Origin: Syntrophomonadaceae bacterium
Lineage (GTDB): Bacteria; Bacillota; Syntrophomonadia; Syntrophomonadales; Syntrophomonadaceae
Direction: 5' to 3'
Length of the DNA: 22,758 nucleotides
NCBI GenBank assembly: GCA_028686565.1
Contig: JAQUBU010000007.1
Location: 1-22,758 of the forward strand
The translations under genes and the position numbers were made by a program. Under the pieces are notes generated by a model. The model ran no database searches, was not told where the DNA came from, and saw only the letters and a list, made by a program, of their open reading frames with translations. Shown piece by piece: positions 14,086 to 22,531 of this stretch (position 1 is the stretch's first letter; every line of letters starts with the position of its first letter).

Positions 14086-17000
14086 TTGTCAGATGTCAAT
14101 AATTTTGAATCCATAAAAATATCCCTGGCTTCTCCAGAACAAATAAGGTCATGGAGCAGCGGAGAGGTAAAAAAACCTGAAACAATAAATTACAGGACTC
14201 TAAGGCCCGAAAAAGAAGGGCTGTTTTGCGAAAAGATATTTGGCCCGGTCAAAGATTGGGAATGTCATTGCGGTAAATATAAAAGAGTACGGCATAGAGG
14301 CATTGTCTGCGATCGCTGCGGGGTGGAAGTAACCACTTCCAAGGTGCGCCGGGAAAGAATGGGACATATTGAACTGGCGGCCTCGGTTTGTCACATTTGG
14401 TATTTAAAAGGCATTCCCAGTCGTATGGGTTTGCTTATGGACATGTCACCCAAAGTCCTGGAAAAAGTTATATATTTCGTTAATTATCTGGTTATAGATC
14501 CAGGTGATACCCCATTATTGAAAAAACAATTGTTAAACGAACGCGAATATCGTGAAAATCGGGAAAAGTATGGAGATTCATTTCAGGCCGGTATTGGTGC
14601 GGAAGCTGTAAAAATATTGCTTTCTGACAATAACCTGGAGAAAATGTCTGATGATTTAAAACAGGAAATATCCAGCACCAGCGGTCAACGTAAGGGTCGT
14701 GCTATTAAGCGCCTGGAAGTAGTGGAATCATTCCGCTTGTCAGGTAATGATCCGCAATGGATGATTTTAGATGTGTTGCCAGTTATACCTCCCGACCTGC
14801 GTCCTATGGTGCAATTGGACGGTGGGCGATTTGCTACTTCTGATTTAAATGATCTATATCGCCGGGTAATTAACCGCAATAATCGTTTGAAGCGCCTGCT
14901 TGATCTGGGGGCGCCAGATATTATTGTGCGTAACGAAAAAAGAATGCTGCAGGAAGCTGTGGATGCCCTGGTAGATAATGGCCGAAGAGGCCGTCCGGTT
15001 ACCGGACCGGGTAACCGTCCTCTAAAATCATTAAGTGATATGCTTAAAGGCAAACAAGGACGCTTCCGCCAGAATCTTCTGGGAAAACGGGTTGACTATT
15101 CAGGCAGATCGGTTATCGTGGTTGGTCCTAATTTAAAAATGCACCAGTGCGGACTTCCCAAGGAAATGGCCCTGGAACTTTTCAAACCTTTTGTGATGAA
15201 GAAATTGGTTGACCGTATGATCGCGTCCAATATAAAGAGTGCTAAAAAAATGGTTGAAAGGGGCCGGGAAGAAGTTTGGGACATTCTTGATGATGTTATC
15301 AAGGAACACCCTGTGCTCTTAAACCGTGCACCGACCCTCCATCGTTTAGGTATACAAGCTTTCGAACCAGTACTTGTTGAAGGAAGAGCCCTGCAATTGC
15401 ATCCGCTGGTTTGCACAGCCTATAATGCGGACTTTGACGGCGATCAGATGGCGGTTCATGTACCCCTGTCTGCAGAGGCTCAGACTGAAGCACGCCTGCT
15501 GATGCTGGCCAGCAATAATATTTTGAATCCCAAAGATGGCAAACCGGTAGTTACGCCAACTCAGGATATGGTTATCGGCCTATACTACCTTACTTATATG
15601 AATGAAAAAGAAATAGTTGATATATCAAAAACCCGTGCTTTCAGTACCCCTGAAGAAGCTCGCATGGCTTATGAAGTGAATCAGATCAGCCTGCACGAGA
15701 GCATAAGGGTTATGATGGATATGCCCCAGAGAACCGGCAAAGAATTATTAAAGAGCCACGAAGGCCAGACTTATAAAAAACAGATGGTAAGTACCTCAGT
15801 GGGCAGAATTATCTTTAATGAGGCTATCCCTGACAGCTTGGGTTACTACAATGAAGTTATAGACAAAAAGAAATTAGGTGACCTTGTATATGAGGGATAT
15901 CGCCTGGAAGGTAATGCCAAGACTGCTGAATTACTTGATGGCATAAAAAGACTGGGCTACAAGTACAGTACCCGCGCCGGGATTACAGTTGGTGTAACCG
16001 ATTTTGAGACGCCGATTGCCAAAACTGCCATACTAGCCAATGCAGATGCTGAAGTTGAAGCAATTGAAAGCGATTACATGGTAGGATTGATCACTGATGA
16101 TGAACGTCATGCTCAGGTAGTGGAAATATGGAACCAGGCTACTGACGATGTTACTGATGCTTTAAAAGCGACTTTACGCGAAGACAACCCGGTATATATG
16201 ATGGCAACCTCAGGAGCTCGGGGTAATTTCCAGCAAATACGCCAATTAGCCGGTATGCGCGGGCTTATGGCTGACCCCTCTGGCAAAATCATAGATTTGC
16301 CTATCAAGGCTAATTTCCGTGAAGGTTTGACGGTTTTGGAATACTTTATCTCAACCCATGGAGCAAGAAAGGGTTTGGCTGATACTGCATTACGTACCGC
16401 TGACTCCGGATATTTGACACGTCGGCTGGTTGATGTTTCCCAGGATGTTATTGTCAGGGAAACCGATTGTGAATCGGTGGAAGGTGTTTGGGTAGCCAAA
16501 ATTATGGAAGGATCTCAATTAATTGAGCCTTTGCATCAGCGTATAATAGGGAGAATCTCGGTAGACAGCATTGTTCATCCTGAAACTGGTGAGATACTGG
16601 TTGAGGAAAATCAAATGATAGATGATGATACTGGTTTCGTAATTGAAAGAGCCGGTATTGAAAAAGTTAAAATTAGAACAGTATTAACCTGTAAAACACG
16701 TCACGGCGTATGCAAAAAATGTTACGGGCGCAACCTGGCAACCGGTTATGATGTCGAAATTGGTGAAGCAGTAGGTATTCTCGCTGCCCAATCCATTGGA
16801 GAGCCGGGCACTCAGTTGACCATGCGTACATTCCATACCGGCGGTGTAGCCGGTGATGATATCACCCGGGGTCTTCCCCGAGTCGAAGAACTCTTTGAAG
16901 TTCGTAAACCCAAGGGTCAGGCAGTAGTTGTTGAAGTATCAGGCAAAGTAAGGTTCGGCGAAAACAAGGGGCGGCGGGAAGTCGAAATCCTGGGTGATAA

Positions 17001-17619
17001 TGATGAAGTCTTAGGTGCTTACCTGGTTCATTATGGTTCACGTTTGAAAGTTCGTGAAGGTGATTATGTGGAAATGGGAGATGCCTTGACTGAAGGGCCT
17101 CTAAATCCCCATGACATATTAAAAACCAAGGGTATGCAGGATGTGCATAGATACCTCTTGCAGGAAGTTCAAAAAGTGTATCGCTCTCAGGGTGTTGATA
17201 TAAGTGATAAACATATTGAGATTATGATAAGGCAAATGCTTAAGAAGGTTAAAATTGAGGATTCCGGAGCCACCTCATTGCTGCCGGGAGCATTTATAGA
17301 CGTCTCCCACTTTGAAGATGAGAATGTCCGGGTAGTTGGGCAGGGAGGGCTGCCATCTGTATGTTCGCCAATGCTTTTGGGTATAACCAAAGCATCGCTG
17401 AATACTGATTCGTTCTTATCAGCAGCATCGTTCCAGGAAACCACCAAGGTTTTAACCGAAGCGGCTATAAAAGGTAAAATTGATTACCTGATAGGTCTGA
17501 AGGAAAATGTTATAATAGGAAAGCTTATTCCAGCCGGTACCGGCTATTCAACGTACCGGAAAACAACTTATCATGAGGTCCTGGAAAACACTGAGCCAGT
17601 AGACAGCGAAGATATATAG
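14086..17619 (+). CDS. rpoC: DNA-directed RNA polymerase subunit beta'
   Basis: A 1177-residue beta' subunit. I start it at TTG 14086, which gives MSDVNNFESIKISLASPEQ, matching the Firmicutes MLDVNNFE start, with AAGGGAGA about eight bases upstream. A longer in-frame GTG at 14050 has its GGAGG directly against the codon and adds 12 unmatched residues. The first zinc site uses Cys60, Cys62, Cys75 and Cys78. The catalytic magnesium loop is NADFDGDQ with Asp449, Asp451 and Asp453. The second zinc site includes CKTRHGVCKKC with an upstream Cys in RETDCES. The bridge-helix region (MATSGARGNFQQIRQLAGMR, about residue 705) and trigger-loop region are intact. Confidence 0.97.
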   Translation: MSDVNNFESIKISLASPEQIRSWSSGEVKKPETINYRTLRPEKEGLFCEKIFGPVKDWECHCGKYKRVRHRGIVCDRCGVEVTTSKVRRERMGHIELAASVCHIWYLKGIPSRMGLLMDMSPKVLEKVIYFVNYLVIDPGDTPLLKKQLLNEREYRENREKYGDSFQAGIGAEAVKILLSDNNLEKMSDDLKQEISSTSGQRKGRAIKRLEVVESFRLSGNDPQWMILDVLPVIPPDLRPMVQLDGGRFATSDLNDLYRRVINRNNRLKRLLDLGAPDIIVRNEKRMLQEAVDALVDNGRRGRPVTGPGNRPLKSLSDMLKGKQGRFRQNLLGKRVDYSGRSVIVVGPNLKMHQCGLPKEMALELFKPFVMKKLVDRMIASNIKSAKKMVERGREEVWDILDDVIKEHPVLLNRAPTLHRLGIQAFEPVLVEGRALQLHPLVCTAYNADFDGDQMAVHVPLSAEAQTEARLLMLASNNILNPKDGKPVVTPTQDMVIGLYYLTYMNEKEIVDISKTRAFSTPEEARMAYEVNQISLHESIRVMMDMPQRTGKELLKSHEGQTYKKQMVSTSVGRIIFNEAIPDSLGYYNEVIDKKKLGDLVYEGYRLEGNAKTAELLDGIKRLGYKYSTRAGITVGVTDFETPIAKTAILANADAEVEAIESDYMVGLITDDERHAQVVEIWNQATDDVTDALKATLREDNPVYMMATSGARGNFQQIRQLAGMRGLMADPSGKIIDLPIKANFREGLTVLEYFISTHGARKGLADTALRTADSGYLTRRLVDVSQDVIVRETDCESVEGVWVAKIMEGSQLIEPLHQRIIGRISVDSIVHPETGEILVEENQMIDDDTGFVIERAGIEKVKIRTVLTCKTRHGVCKKCYGRNLATGYDVEIGEAVGILAAQSIGEPGTQLTMRTFHTGGVAGDDITRGLPRVEELFEVRKPKGQAVVVEVSGKVRFGENKGRREVEILGDNDEVLGAYLVHYGSRLKVREGDYVEMGDALTEGPLNPHDILKTKGMQDVHRYLLQEVQKVYRSQGVDISDKHIEIMIRQMLKKVKIEDSGATSLLPGAFIDVSHFEDENVRVVGQGGLPSVCSPMLLGITKASLNTDSFLSAASFQETTKVLTEAAIKGKIDYLIGLKENVIIGKLIPAGTGYSTYRKTTYHEVLENTEPVDSEDI

Positions 17620-17626
17620 AATTAAT

Positions 17627-17655
17627 TTGACTGAGTTATCGCCAGGTGCTAAAAT
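17627..17655 (+). promoter_or_regulatory. Candidate promoter of the rplGB-rpsL-rpsG-fusA operon
   Basis: TTGACT (5/6) and TAAAAT (5/6) with exactly 17 bases between them, starting eight bases after the rpoC stop. It suggests that the str-type genes are transcribed separately from, as well as by read-through of, rpoBC. Confidence 0.65.
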
Positions 17656-17716
17656 GTTTAAGTGCGTGGCAAATAAAGTCTAATTTTGTATTCCTGCTAG
17701 TTAGGAGGATCTCAAT

Positions 17717-17962
17717 TTGCCACTTGAGGAAGTGAAAAACAATACTGCCCGGGTAATTGGCAGTAAACAGGTTAAGAAAGCACTGGCTAAAGGTGGAGTC
17801 AAGAAAGTTTATATAGCTTCTGATGCCGAACATCATATTATTGAACCAATAAAAAAACTTTGCCTGCAGTATCAGGTTGAGTTTGAAATGGTTGAAAGTA
17901 TGGATGTGCTGGGCAGATCATGCGGTATAGATGTCGGCTCCGCTACAGTAGCTCTTTTATAA
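17717..17962 (+). CDS. rplGB: L7Ae/L30e-family ribosomal-type protein (YbxF-like)
   Basis: An 81-residue kink-turn RNA-binding protein, the usual size of the Bacillus YbxF family. Landmarks are RVIGSKQVKKALAKGGVKKVYIASDAEHHI and the C-terminal VESMDVLGRSCGIDVGSAT. Family members bind kink-turn RNA; the exact cellular target is not settled. The TTG start has AGGAGG at 17703-17708, eight bases away. The position between rpoC and rpsL is the same as in Bacillus. The TAA stop is part of the TATAACGAGGC sequence that begins a family-2 repeat, yet the protein ends where homologues end (GSATVALL), so it appears complete. Confidence 0.92.
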   Translation: MPLEEVKNNTARVIGSKQVKKALAKGGVKKVYIASDAEHHIIEPIKKLCLQYQVEFEMVESMDVLGRSCGIDVGSATVALL

Positions 17963-18099
17963 CGAGGCGAAAGACGTCCCCCGCTTCTTTAAGCGGTCGG
18001 ATTCCTGTTTAAAAGAACGGCTGGCGGGTTCTGATCTACCTCGCCTCGTTGCAGCGGTGCAAAAGAAACTGCTCCGCAGTTTCTTTTGATGCTTAAAAG
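17956..18099. repeat. Folded repeat, copy B (family 2)
   Basis: A 144-base element related to 8689-8888. Inverted repeats: an outer stem AACGAGGCG (17961-17969) with CGCCTCGTT (18042-18050); inside it CCGCTT-CTTT-AAGCGG (17981-17996) and AGAAC...GTTCT (18014-18032); and 3' of it a 12-bp hairpin (18061-18087). In RNA this would be a multi-branched fold. It starts on the rplGB stop codon and ends 38 bases before rpsL. Shared landmarks with copy A are the TTTATAACGAGGC start, CTTCTTTAA, GCCTCGTTGCAGCGGTGC, AGTTTCTTT and ATGCTTAAAA. Confidence 0.75.
18061..18087. terminator. Terminator-like hairpin inside copy B
   Basis: A perfect 12-bp stem AAAAGAAACTGC (18061-18072) and GCAGTTTCTTTT (18076-18087) with a TCC loop. 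The T-rich 3' arm resembles an intrinsic terminator, and the A-rich 5' arm makes it symmetric for the other strand. It lies inside an operon, between rplGB and rpsL, so it must be read through at least partly unless rpsL has an unseen promoter. Confidence 0.55.
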
Positions 18100-18136
18100 A
18101 GAGAACCAGCCAGAACATAAGAAGGGAGGTGCAAGT

Positions 18137-18514
18137 ATGCCAACAATCAATCAACTGGTTAGAAAAGGACGCGAAAAAGGTGAGAAGAAATCCACGGCAC
18201 CGGCCCTTAAAAGCTGTCCGCAAAAAAGAGGGGTATGTACTCGTGTATATACTACCACACCTAAGAAGCCGAATTCAGCCTTGCGTAAAATTGCCAGGGT
18301 AAGATTAACTAATGGTATAGAAGTTACTGCATATATTCCTGGAATAGGACACAACCTGCAAGAACATTCTGTAGTTCTTATCAGGGGTGGCAGAGTAAAA
18401 GATTTACCAGGTGTTAGGTATCATATTATCAGAGGAACTCTGGATGCATCTGGTGTGCAGAAGCGCAATCAGGGAAGATCCAAATATGGCACCAAGAGAC
18501 CCAAGAAAAAATAG
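18137..18514 (+). CDS. rpsL: 30S ribosomal protein S12
   Basis: A 125-residue S12, part of the decoding centre. It begins MPTINQLVRKGREKGEKKS and has the conserved CPQKRGVCTRVYTTTPKKPN (residues 27-46) and GGRVKDLPGVRYH loops. The lysines in TPKKPN and GRVKDLPG, which change in streptomycin-resistant mutants of other bacteria, are the usual wild-type residues. GGGAGGTG lies six bases before the ATG; an upstream in-frame ATG at 18086 would add 17 residues encoded in or next to the repeat and lacks support. rpsG follows after 14 bases. Confidence 0.97.
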   Translation: MPTINQLVRKGREKGEKKSTAPALKSCPQKRGVCTRVYTTTPKKPNSALRKIARVRLTNGIEVTAYIPGIGHNLQEHSVVLIRGGRVKDLPGVRYHIIRGTLDASGVQKRNQGRSKYGTKRPKKK

Positions 18515-18528
18515 GAGGGAGGCGCGAT

Positions 18529-18999
18529 ATGCCCAGAAAAGGACCAGTTCCCAAACGAGACGTATTACCAGATCCCATATATAATAGTAAAATATTTACC
18601 AAACTGGTTAACCAGGTGATGTGGGATGGGAAAAAGAGTGTAGCTGAAAAAATATGCTATGGCGCATTTGATATTGTGGAACAAAAAATGGGCAAGGACG
18701 CCCTGGAAGTTTTTGAAGAAGCAATGAAGAATATTACTCCCATAGTAGAAGTAAGAGCCAGAAGAGTTGGTGGAGCCAACTACCAGGTTCCAGTTGAAGT
18801 AAGGGCTGACAGAAGGCAAACCCTGGCTATCAGATGGCTGGTTTCCTATGCTCGCAAACGCGGCGAAAAAACCATGGCACAGAGGTTGGCCGGGGAACTA
18901 ATGGATGGTGCCAATCATACTGGCGGGTCAGTTAAGAAGAGAGAAGATACCCATAAAATGGCGGAAGCCAATAAAGCCTTTGCTCATTATCGCTGGTAA
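18529..18999 (+). CDS. rpsG: 30S ribosomal protein S7
   Basis: A 156-residue protein of normal S7 length, the primary binder that organises the 16S rRNA 3' domain (head of the small subunit). It begins MPRKGPVPKRDVLPDPIYNS and contains MWDGKKSVAEKICYGAFD and the conserved VEVRARRVGGANYQVPVEVR region; the C-terminus is HKMAEANKAFAHYRW. GGAGGGAGG precedes the ATG. It is followed after 24 bases by fusA. Confidence 0.97.
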   Translation: MPRKGPVPKRDVLPDPIYNSKIFTKLVNQVMWDGKKSVAEKICYGAFDIVEQKMGKDALEVFEEAMKNITPIVEVRARRVGGANYQVPVEVRADRRQTLAIRWLVSYARKRGEKTMAQRLAGELMDGANHTGGSVKKREDTHKMAEANKAFAHYRW

Positions 19000-19023
19000 A
19001 GCTTATTGGCAGGGAGTGTTCCG

Positions 19024-21108
19024 ATGGTTGACAATTTCGATCTAGCAGCAATAAGAAACATTGGAATTATGGCGCATATTGATGCCGGAAAAACTACTAC
19101 TACTGAACGAATTCTGTTTTATACCGGTCGTGTCCATAGGATTGGAGAAGTTGACAAAGGGACTGCCACTATGGACTGGATGAGTCAGGAGCAGGAAAGA
19201 GGCATTACCATAACTTCGGCTGCTACCGTCTGCCAATGGCGTGATTGTTGTGTGAATATTATCGACACGCCCGGGCATGTGGACTTTACGGTTGAGGTAG
19301 AACGCTCTCTGAGGATACTCGATGGAGCTATCGGCATATTCTGTGCAGTAGCAGGTGTGCAGCCACAATCGGAAGCGGTTTGGCGGCAAGCCAATCGTTA
19401 TAATGTTCCACGCATAGCCTATGTCAATAAAATGGACAGAATAGGTGCTGACTTTTATCGAGTTGTAAATATGATTCAGTCAAATCTCGGTAGTAATGCC
19501 ATAGCGATTCAAGTTCCCATAGGGGTTGAAGACAGTTTCGCAGGAGTTATTGATCTGATTAAGCTGAAAGCCTATCTTTACGAAGATGATAATGGCGAAA
19601 AATACCTCGAAAGAGATTTAAGTCAGCTTGAATTAAATGAGATAGATAAATACCGAAATTTGCTGCTCGAGAAATTATCTGAATATGATGATGAAATACT
19701 GGAAAGATATCTGGAGGGGCAGGAAATATCTGAAAGTCTTATCATAAGTTCTTTGAGAAAATCGATAATAGGGAATCAGCTGGTACCGGTACTATGTGGA
19801 TCATCCTTTAAAAATAAAGGAGTACAAATGCTATTGGATGCAGTTGTGGATTACCTGCCTTCACCACTTGATAAGCCTCCAGTCAGGGGAATTGATATGG
19901 AAACCGGTGAAGAAGTTGAAAGGCAGGCCGATGTTGATGCACCTATGTGTGCTCTGGCATTTAAAGTAGCAAGTGATCCTTATGTTGGGAAGCTAACCTA
20001 TTTTCGTATATATTCGGGTCGTATCAAAGTTGGGACCCATTTGTTCAACAGCGGTAAAGAAAAGAAAGAACGTCTGGCCAGGATCTTAAAAATGCACGCC
20101 AATCATCGTGAGGAAATTGATGAAGCATGTGCGGGTGATATTGTAGCAGGGGTTGGTCTTAAAAATACGGTAACCGGGGATACCCTCTGTTCCGAGGAAA
20201 GGCCATTGCTGCTTGAAAACATCGATTTTCCGGAACCGGTAATCGATGTGTCGATTGAAGCCAAAACCCGTGCTGATCAAGAAAAGATCGAAGAAAGTTT
20301 GCGGCGCCTGGCTGAAGAAGATCCTACCTTTAGAACCAGGTATGATATAGAAAGCGGGCAAACCATAATCTCGGGGATGGGAGAATTACATCTGGAGATA
20401 ATTGTTGATCGCCTATTAAAGGAATTCAAGGTTAATGCCAATGTGGGTAAACCACAGGTATCATATAAAGAAAGCATTAGTAACAGCTCACGGTCTGAAG
20501 CAAAATTTGAAAGACAAAGCGGCGGCCGTGGTCAATTCGCTCATGTCGTGTTGGAAATTAAACCTTTAAACGAGGGACAAGGCATTTGCTTTATTGATAA
20601 GAGCAGTTATGAAAGCATACCCAAAATATTTGTGACCGCGGTCGAGATAGGTGTGCGTGAAGCACTTCAAGCTGGGATACTAGCTGGATATCCAGTAGAT
20701 GATCTGGAAATAAATCTTATCGGCGGCTCGTATCATGAAGTAGATTCCAGTGAAGTAGCTTTCAAAATTGCTGGAAGCATGGCTGTAAAAGAAGCATTGA
20801 CTAATGCTGGAGCAATTATTCTGGAACCTATCATGGACATGGAAATCGTTTGCCCTGAAGAATATGTAGGAGATGTTATTTCGGATTTTAATGCTCGAAG
20901 GGGCCGCATATTCGGATTTGAAGAAACCAGGGATTTAAAGATTATTAAGGGAACAGTCCCTCTGGCCGAAACCTTTGGTTATGCGACTGGTTTGAGATCC
21001 GCCAGTCAGGGTCGCGCCAGTTTTTCCATGAACATAAGGGATTATGCTGAAGTACCCGAATCCCGGGCCAAAGAAATAATTGCCAGGCGATATGGGTTGC
21101 CAGTCTAA
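19024..21108 (+). CDS. fusA: Translation elongation factor G
   Basis: A 694-residue translocase GTPase. All G motifs are present: P-loop AHIDAGKT (17-24), RGITIT, DTPGH, NKMD and the G5-like CGSSFKNKG. Domains II to V follow in order, with ISGMGELHLEIIVDRL and RQSGGRGQFAHVV in domains III-IV. I start at ATG 19024 with AGGGAG seven bases upstream; an in-frame TTG at 19006 would add six residues. Its place after rpsG marks it as the housekeeping copy, but the C-terminal part (for example GRIFGFEETRDLKIIKG) differs from the usual EF-G wording (GRIEGMEARGNAQVV), so it is somewhat divergent. Confidence 0.93.
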   Translation: MVDNFDLAAIRNIGIMAHIDAGKTTTTERILFYTGRVHRIGEVDKGTATMDWMSQEQERGITITSAATVCQWRDCCVNIIDTPGHVDFTVEVERSLRILDGAIGIFCAVAGVQPQSEAVWRQANRYNVPRIAYVNKMDRIGADFYRVVNMIQSNLGSNAIAIQVPIGVEDSFAGVIDLIKLKAYLYEDDNGEKYLERDLSQLELNEIDKYRNLLLEKLSEYDDEILERYLEGQEISESLIISSLRKSIIGNQLVPVLCGSSFKNKGVQMLLDAVVDYLPSPLDKPPVRGIDMETGEEVERQADVDAPMCALAFKVASDPYVGKLTYFRIYSGRIKVGTHLFNSGKEKKERLARILKMHANHREEIDEACAGDIVAGVGLKNTVTGDTLCSEERPLLLENIDFPEPVIDVSIEAKTRADQEKIEESLRRLAEEDPTFRTRYDIESGQTIISGMGELHLEIIVDRLLKEFKVNANVGKPQVSYKESISNSSRSEAKFERQSGGRGQFAHVVLEIKPLNEGQGICFIDKSSYESIPKIFVTAVEIGVREALQAGILAGYPVDDLEINLIGGSYHEVDSSEVAFKIAGSMAVKEALTNAGAIILEPIMDMEIVCPEEYVGDVISDFNARRGRIFGFEETRDLKIIKGTVPLAETFGYATGLRSASQGRASFSMNIRDYAEVPESRAKEIIARRYGLPV

Positions 21109-21175
21109 GATAAAAACGGCAGTCAAAAGGTAGATTGAGGGGTGAGGCGTTAGGAGGTAAGGATAATATTTAAAT

Positions 21176-21217
21176 GTCAGTATTACAGCTAGTTGTTGGC
21201 ATTTTTCATTTACTGAC
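21176..21217 (+). other. Inverted repeat in the fusA-tuf gap
   Basis: GTCAGTA (21176-21182) and TACTGAC (21211-21217) form a 7-bp stem with a 28-base loop within the 183-base gap. I find no convincing promoter or terminator in this gap: TTGACC at 21247 lacks a -10 at the right distance. Whether tuf is transcribed with fusA or alone cannot be settled from the sequence. Confidence 0.3.
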
Positions 21218-21291
21218 CTCATCATGGTAAGAGAAACTAAAAGCACTTGACCCCTGATATAAAAATACAAAAAGGAAAGGTGAGAGAAAGG

Positions 21292-22488
21292 ATGGCAAAG
21301 GCAAAATACGAGAGGACAAAACCTCATCTTAACGTCGGGACCATAGGGCATATAGACCATGGCAAGACCACATTGACCGCAGCAATCACGCAGGTGTTAT
21401 CAAAAGTAGGAGGAGGGAAAGCGACATCCTATGCCGATATTGACAAAGCACCGGAAGAGCGCGAAAGAGGAATAACCATAAACACAGCACATGTAGAATA
21501 TGAGACCGAGAAAAGACATTACGCACATGTAGACTGCCCGGGCCATGCAGACTACATAAAGAACATGATAACCGGAGCAGCGCAGATGGACGGATCGATC
21601 CTGGTAGTATCAGCAGCCGATGGACCGATGCCGCAGACCAGAGAGCATATCCTGCTGTCAAGACAGGTAGGAGTGCATTACATGGTAGTATTCATGAACA
21701 AGACAGACATGGTAGATGATCCCGAACTGTTGGAACTGGTAGAAATGGAAGTTCGGGAACTCTTAAACTTCTATGAATTCCCCGGAGATGACATCCCGGT
21801 AGTAATGGGTTCCGCCTTAAAAGCACTGGAATGCAGCTGTGGAAGCCGTGACTGTGAATGGTGCGGTCACATATGGGAACTGATGGATGCCGTAGATGGA
21901 TATATACCCTTACCGGAAAGAGCAACCGACAAGCCGTTCCTGATGCCTATTGAAGACGTATTTACGATAACCGGAAGAGGAACCGTAACCACCGGCAGAG
22001 TAGAAAGAGGTCAGATCAAGGTCGGCGAAGAAGTCGAAATAGTAGGAATGAGAGAAGCCACCCGGAAGACAGTATGTACCGGAGTAGAGATGTTCAGAAA
22101 GCTTTTGGACTATGCCCAGGCCGGAGACAACATCGGAACCTTGTTAAGAGGAGTCGACCGGAAAGAAGTCGAAAGAGGCATGGTACTGGCAAAACCCAAC
22201 AGCATCAAGCCCCTGACCAAATTCATGGCGCAGGTATATGTATTAACCAAAGAAGAAGGAGGCAGACACACCCCGTTCTTCGGAGGATACCGTCCGCAAT
22301 TTTACTTCCGCACCACAGATGTAACTGGAGTAATTGAGCTGCCCGAGGGAGTTGAGATGATAATGCCCGGCGACAATATTGAGATGGGAATCGAACTGAT
22401 CACCCCGATCGCCATTGAAGAAGGCCTGAGATTCGCGATCCGCGAAGGTGGCAGAACAGTTGGCTCCGGTGTGGTTGTTAGTATCTAA
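21292..22488 (+). CDS. tuf: Translation elongation factor Tu
   Basis: A 398-residue EF-Tu that brings aminoacyl-tRNA to the ribosome. G motifs: GHIDHGKT (19-26), RGITINTAHVEY (59-70), DCPGH (81-85), NKTD (136-139) and SALKALE (174-180). Domains 2 and 3 are complete (ITGRGTVTTGRVERG, GGRHTPFFGGYRPQFY). Start at ATG 21292 with AAGGTGA eight bases upstream; the TTG at 21247 would add 15 unmatched residues. Odd points: a loop with four cysteines (Cys181, Cys183, Cys188, Cys191) replaces the usual GDADWEAK-type segment just after SALKALE and is about five residues longer; and codon use is extreme, with GTA, GCA, GGA, AGA and C-ending pyrimidine codons dominating until near the 3' end, unlike the neighbours. 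Confidence 0.97.
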   Translation: MAKAKYERTKPHLNVGTIGHIDHGKTTLTAAITQVLSKVGGGKATSYADIDKAPEERERGITINTAHVEYETEKRHYAHVDCPGHADYIKNMITGAAQMDGSILVVSAADGPMPQTREHILLSRQVGVHYMVVFMNKTDMVDDPELLELVEMEVRELLNFYEFPGDDIPVVMGSALKALECSCGSRDCEWCGHIWELMDAVDGYIPLPERATDKPFLMPIEDVFTITGRGTVTTGRVERGQIKVGEEVEIVGMREATRKTVCTGVEMFRKLLDYAQAGDNIGTLLRGVDRKEVERGMVLAKPNSIKPLTKFMAQVYVLTKEEGGRHTPFFGGYRPQFYFRTTDVTGVIELPEGVEMIMPGDNIEMGIELITPIAIEEGLRFAIREGGRTVGSGVVVSI

Positions 22489-22531
22489 CTCAACTTTCGT
22501 AGTTGACATATTGTGCAACATAACTAGTGTG

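Noticed and set aside
22490..22507. Short hairpin CAACT-TTCGT-AGTTG after tuf as a terminator
   Set aside because: The stem is five to six base pairs, AT-rich, and has no T tract; not enough for a terminator call.
22503..22530. TTGACA followed 16 bases later by TAGTGT after tuf, a possible promoter into the repeat
   Set aside because: The -10 matches only 3 of 6 positions and no gene follows within the window.
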